A stretch of DNA of 11,490 nt, from the NCBI GenBank assembly GCA_963169055.1, contig CAUJFU010000452.1, positions 1 through 11,490 of the forward strand, given 5' to 3'. The position numbers and the translations under genes are program-made. Positions 11,468-11,490 of this stretch are shown here, piece after piece; the stretch's first letter is position 1, and every line of letters starts with the position of its first letter. Source of the stretch: Myxococcota bacterium. GTDB lineage: Bacteria > Myxococcota_C > UBA6777. The notes under the pieces are model-generated. The model worked only from the letters and a program-made list of their open reading frames with translations. It was not told where the DNA came from and did no database searches.

Positions 11468-11490
11468 GATAGGACTTACGCAGTTCGATA
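11468..11490. mobile_element. Possible insertion-sequence end at the right edge
   Basis: TAGGACTTACGCA (11470-11482) resembles terminal inverted repeats I remember from several transposon families, and it follows a short AT-rich stretch unlike the rest of the window. The REP-like element breaks off about 55 bp before it. No transposase sequence is inside the window, so this is a weak call resting on one motif. Confidence 0.25.

Overview
The window looks like chromosomal DNA from a free-living Gram-negative bacterium of moderately high GC. It has tightly packed same-strand genes, GTG and TTG starts backed by good Shine-Dalgarno sites, and C-ending codons. The two-domain M16 peptidase with an HFHEHMLFKGT-type zinc motif reminds me of Myxococcota/Bradymonadota-like (former deltaproteobacterial) lineages, but this is an impression from memory and not a phylogenetic result.

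Layout. (1) 1-1273, minus: the 5' part of a long Ser/Thr/Lys/Gln-rich, internally repetitive protein that runs off the left edge. (2) 1274-1686: divergent intergenic region. (3) 1687-3402, plus: a 571-residue membrane-anchored or exported protein of unrecognised function. (4) 3456-4154, minus, convergent with it: a compact FAD/NAD(P) oxidoreductase of the ferredoxin reductase fold. (5) 4155-4506: a repeat-rich spacer holding a REP-like palindromic element, several smaller palindromes and a duplicated 38-bp repeat. (6) 11203-4507, minus: a five-gene operon in the order coiled-coil/low-complexity protein, M16 double-domain peptidase, TPR membrane protein, YkgJ-type cysteine-cluster protein, PTS Enzyme I-like protein. 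(7) 11204-11490: operon leader, a second truncated copy of the REP-like element, and a motif that may be the end of an insertion sequence.

The operon genes are linked by 4-bp overlaps (TTGA and ATGA), a 3-bp gap and a 36-bp gap, so they are almost certainly co-transcribed and partly translationally coupled. No single pathway joins a peptidase, a TPR scaffold, a probable metal-binding cysteine-cluster protein and a phosphoryl-transfer enzyme. A regulatory or maturation module is possible but is only inference.

The most unusual signals are: the two reciprocally truncated two-hairpin repeats, each carrying the same promoter-like block at the same side of a minus-strand transcription unit; short in-frame tandem repeats that have lengthened the Enzyme I-like protein and the first operon protein; and the large repetitive gene cut by the left edge. 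I found no CRISPR array, tRNA, rRNA or complete transposase.
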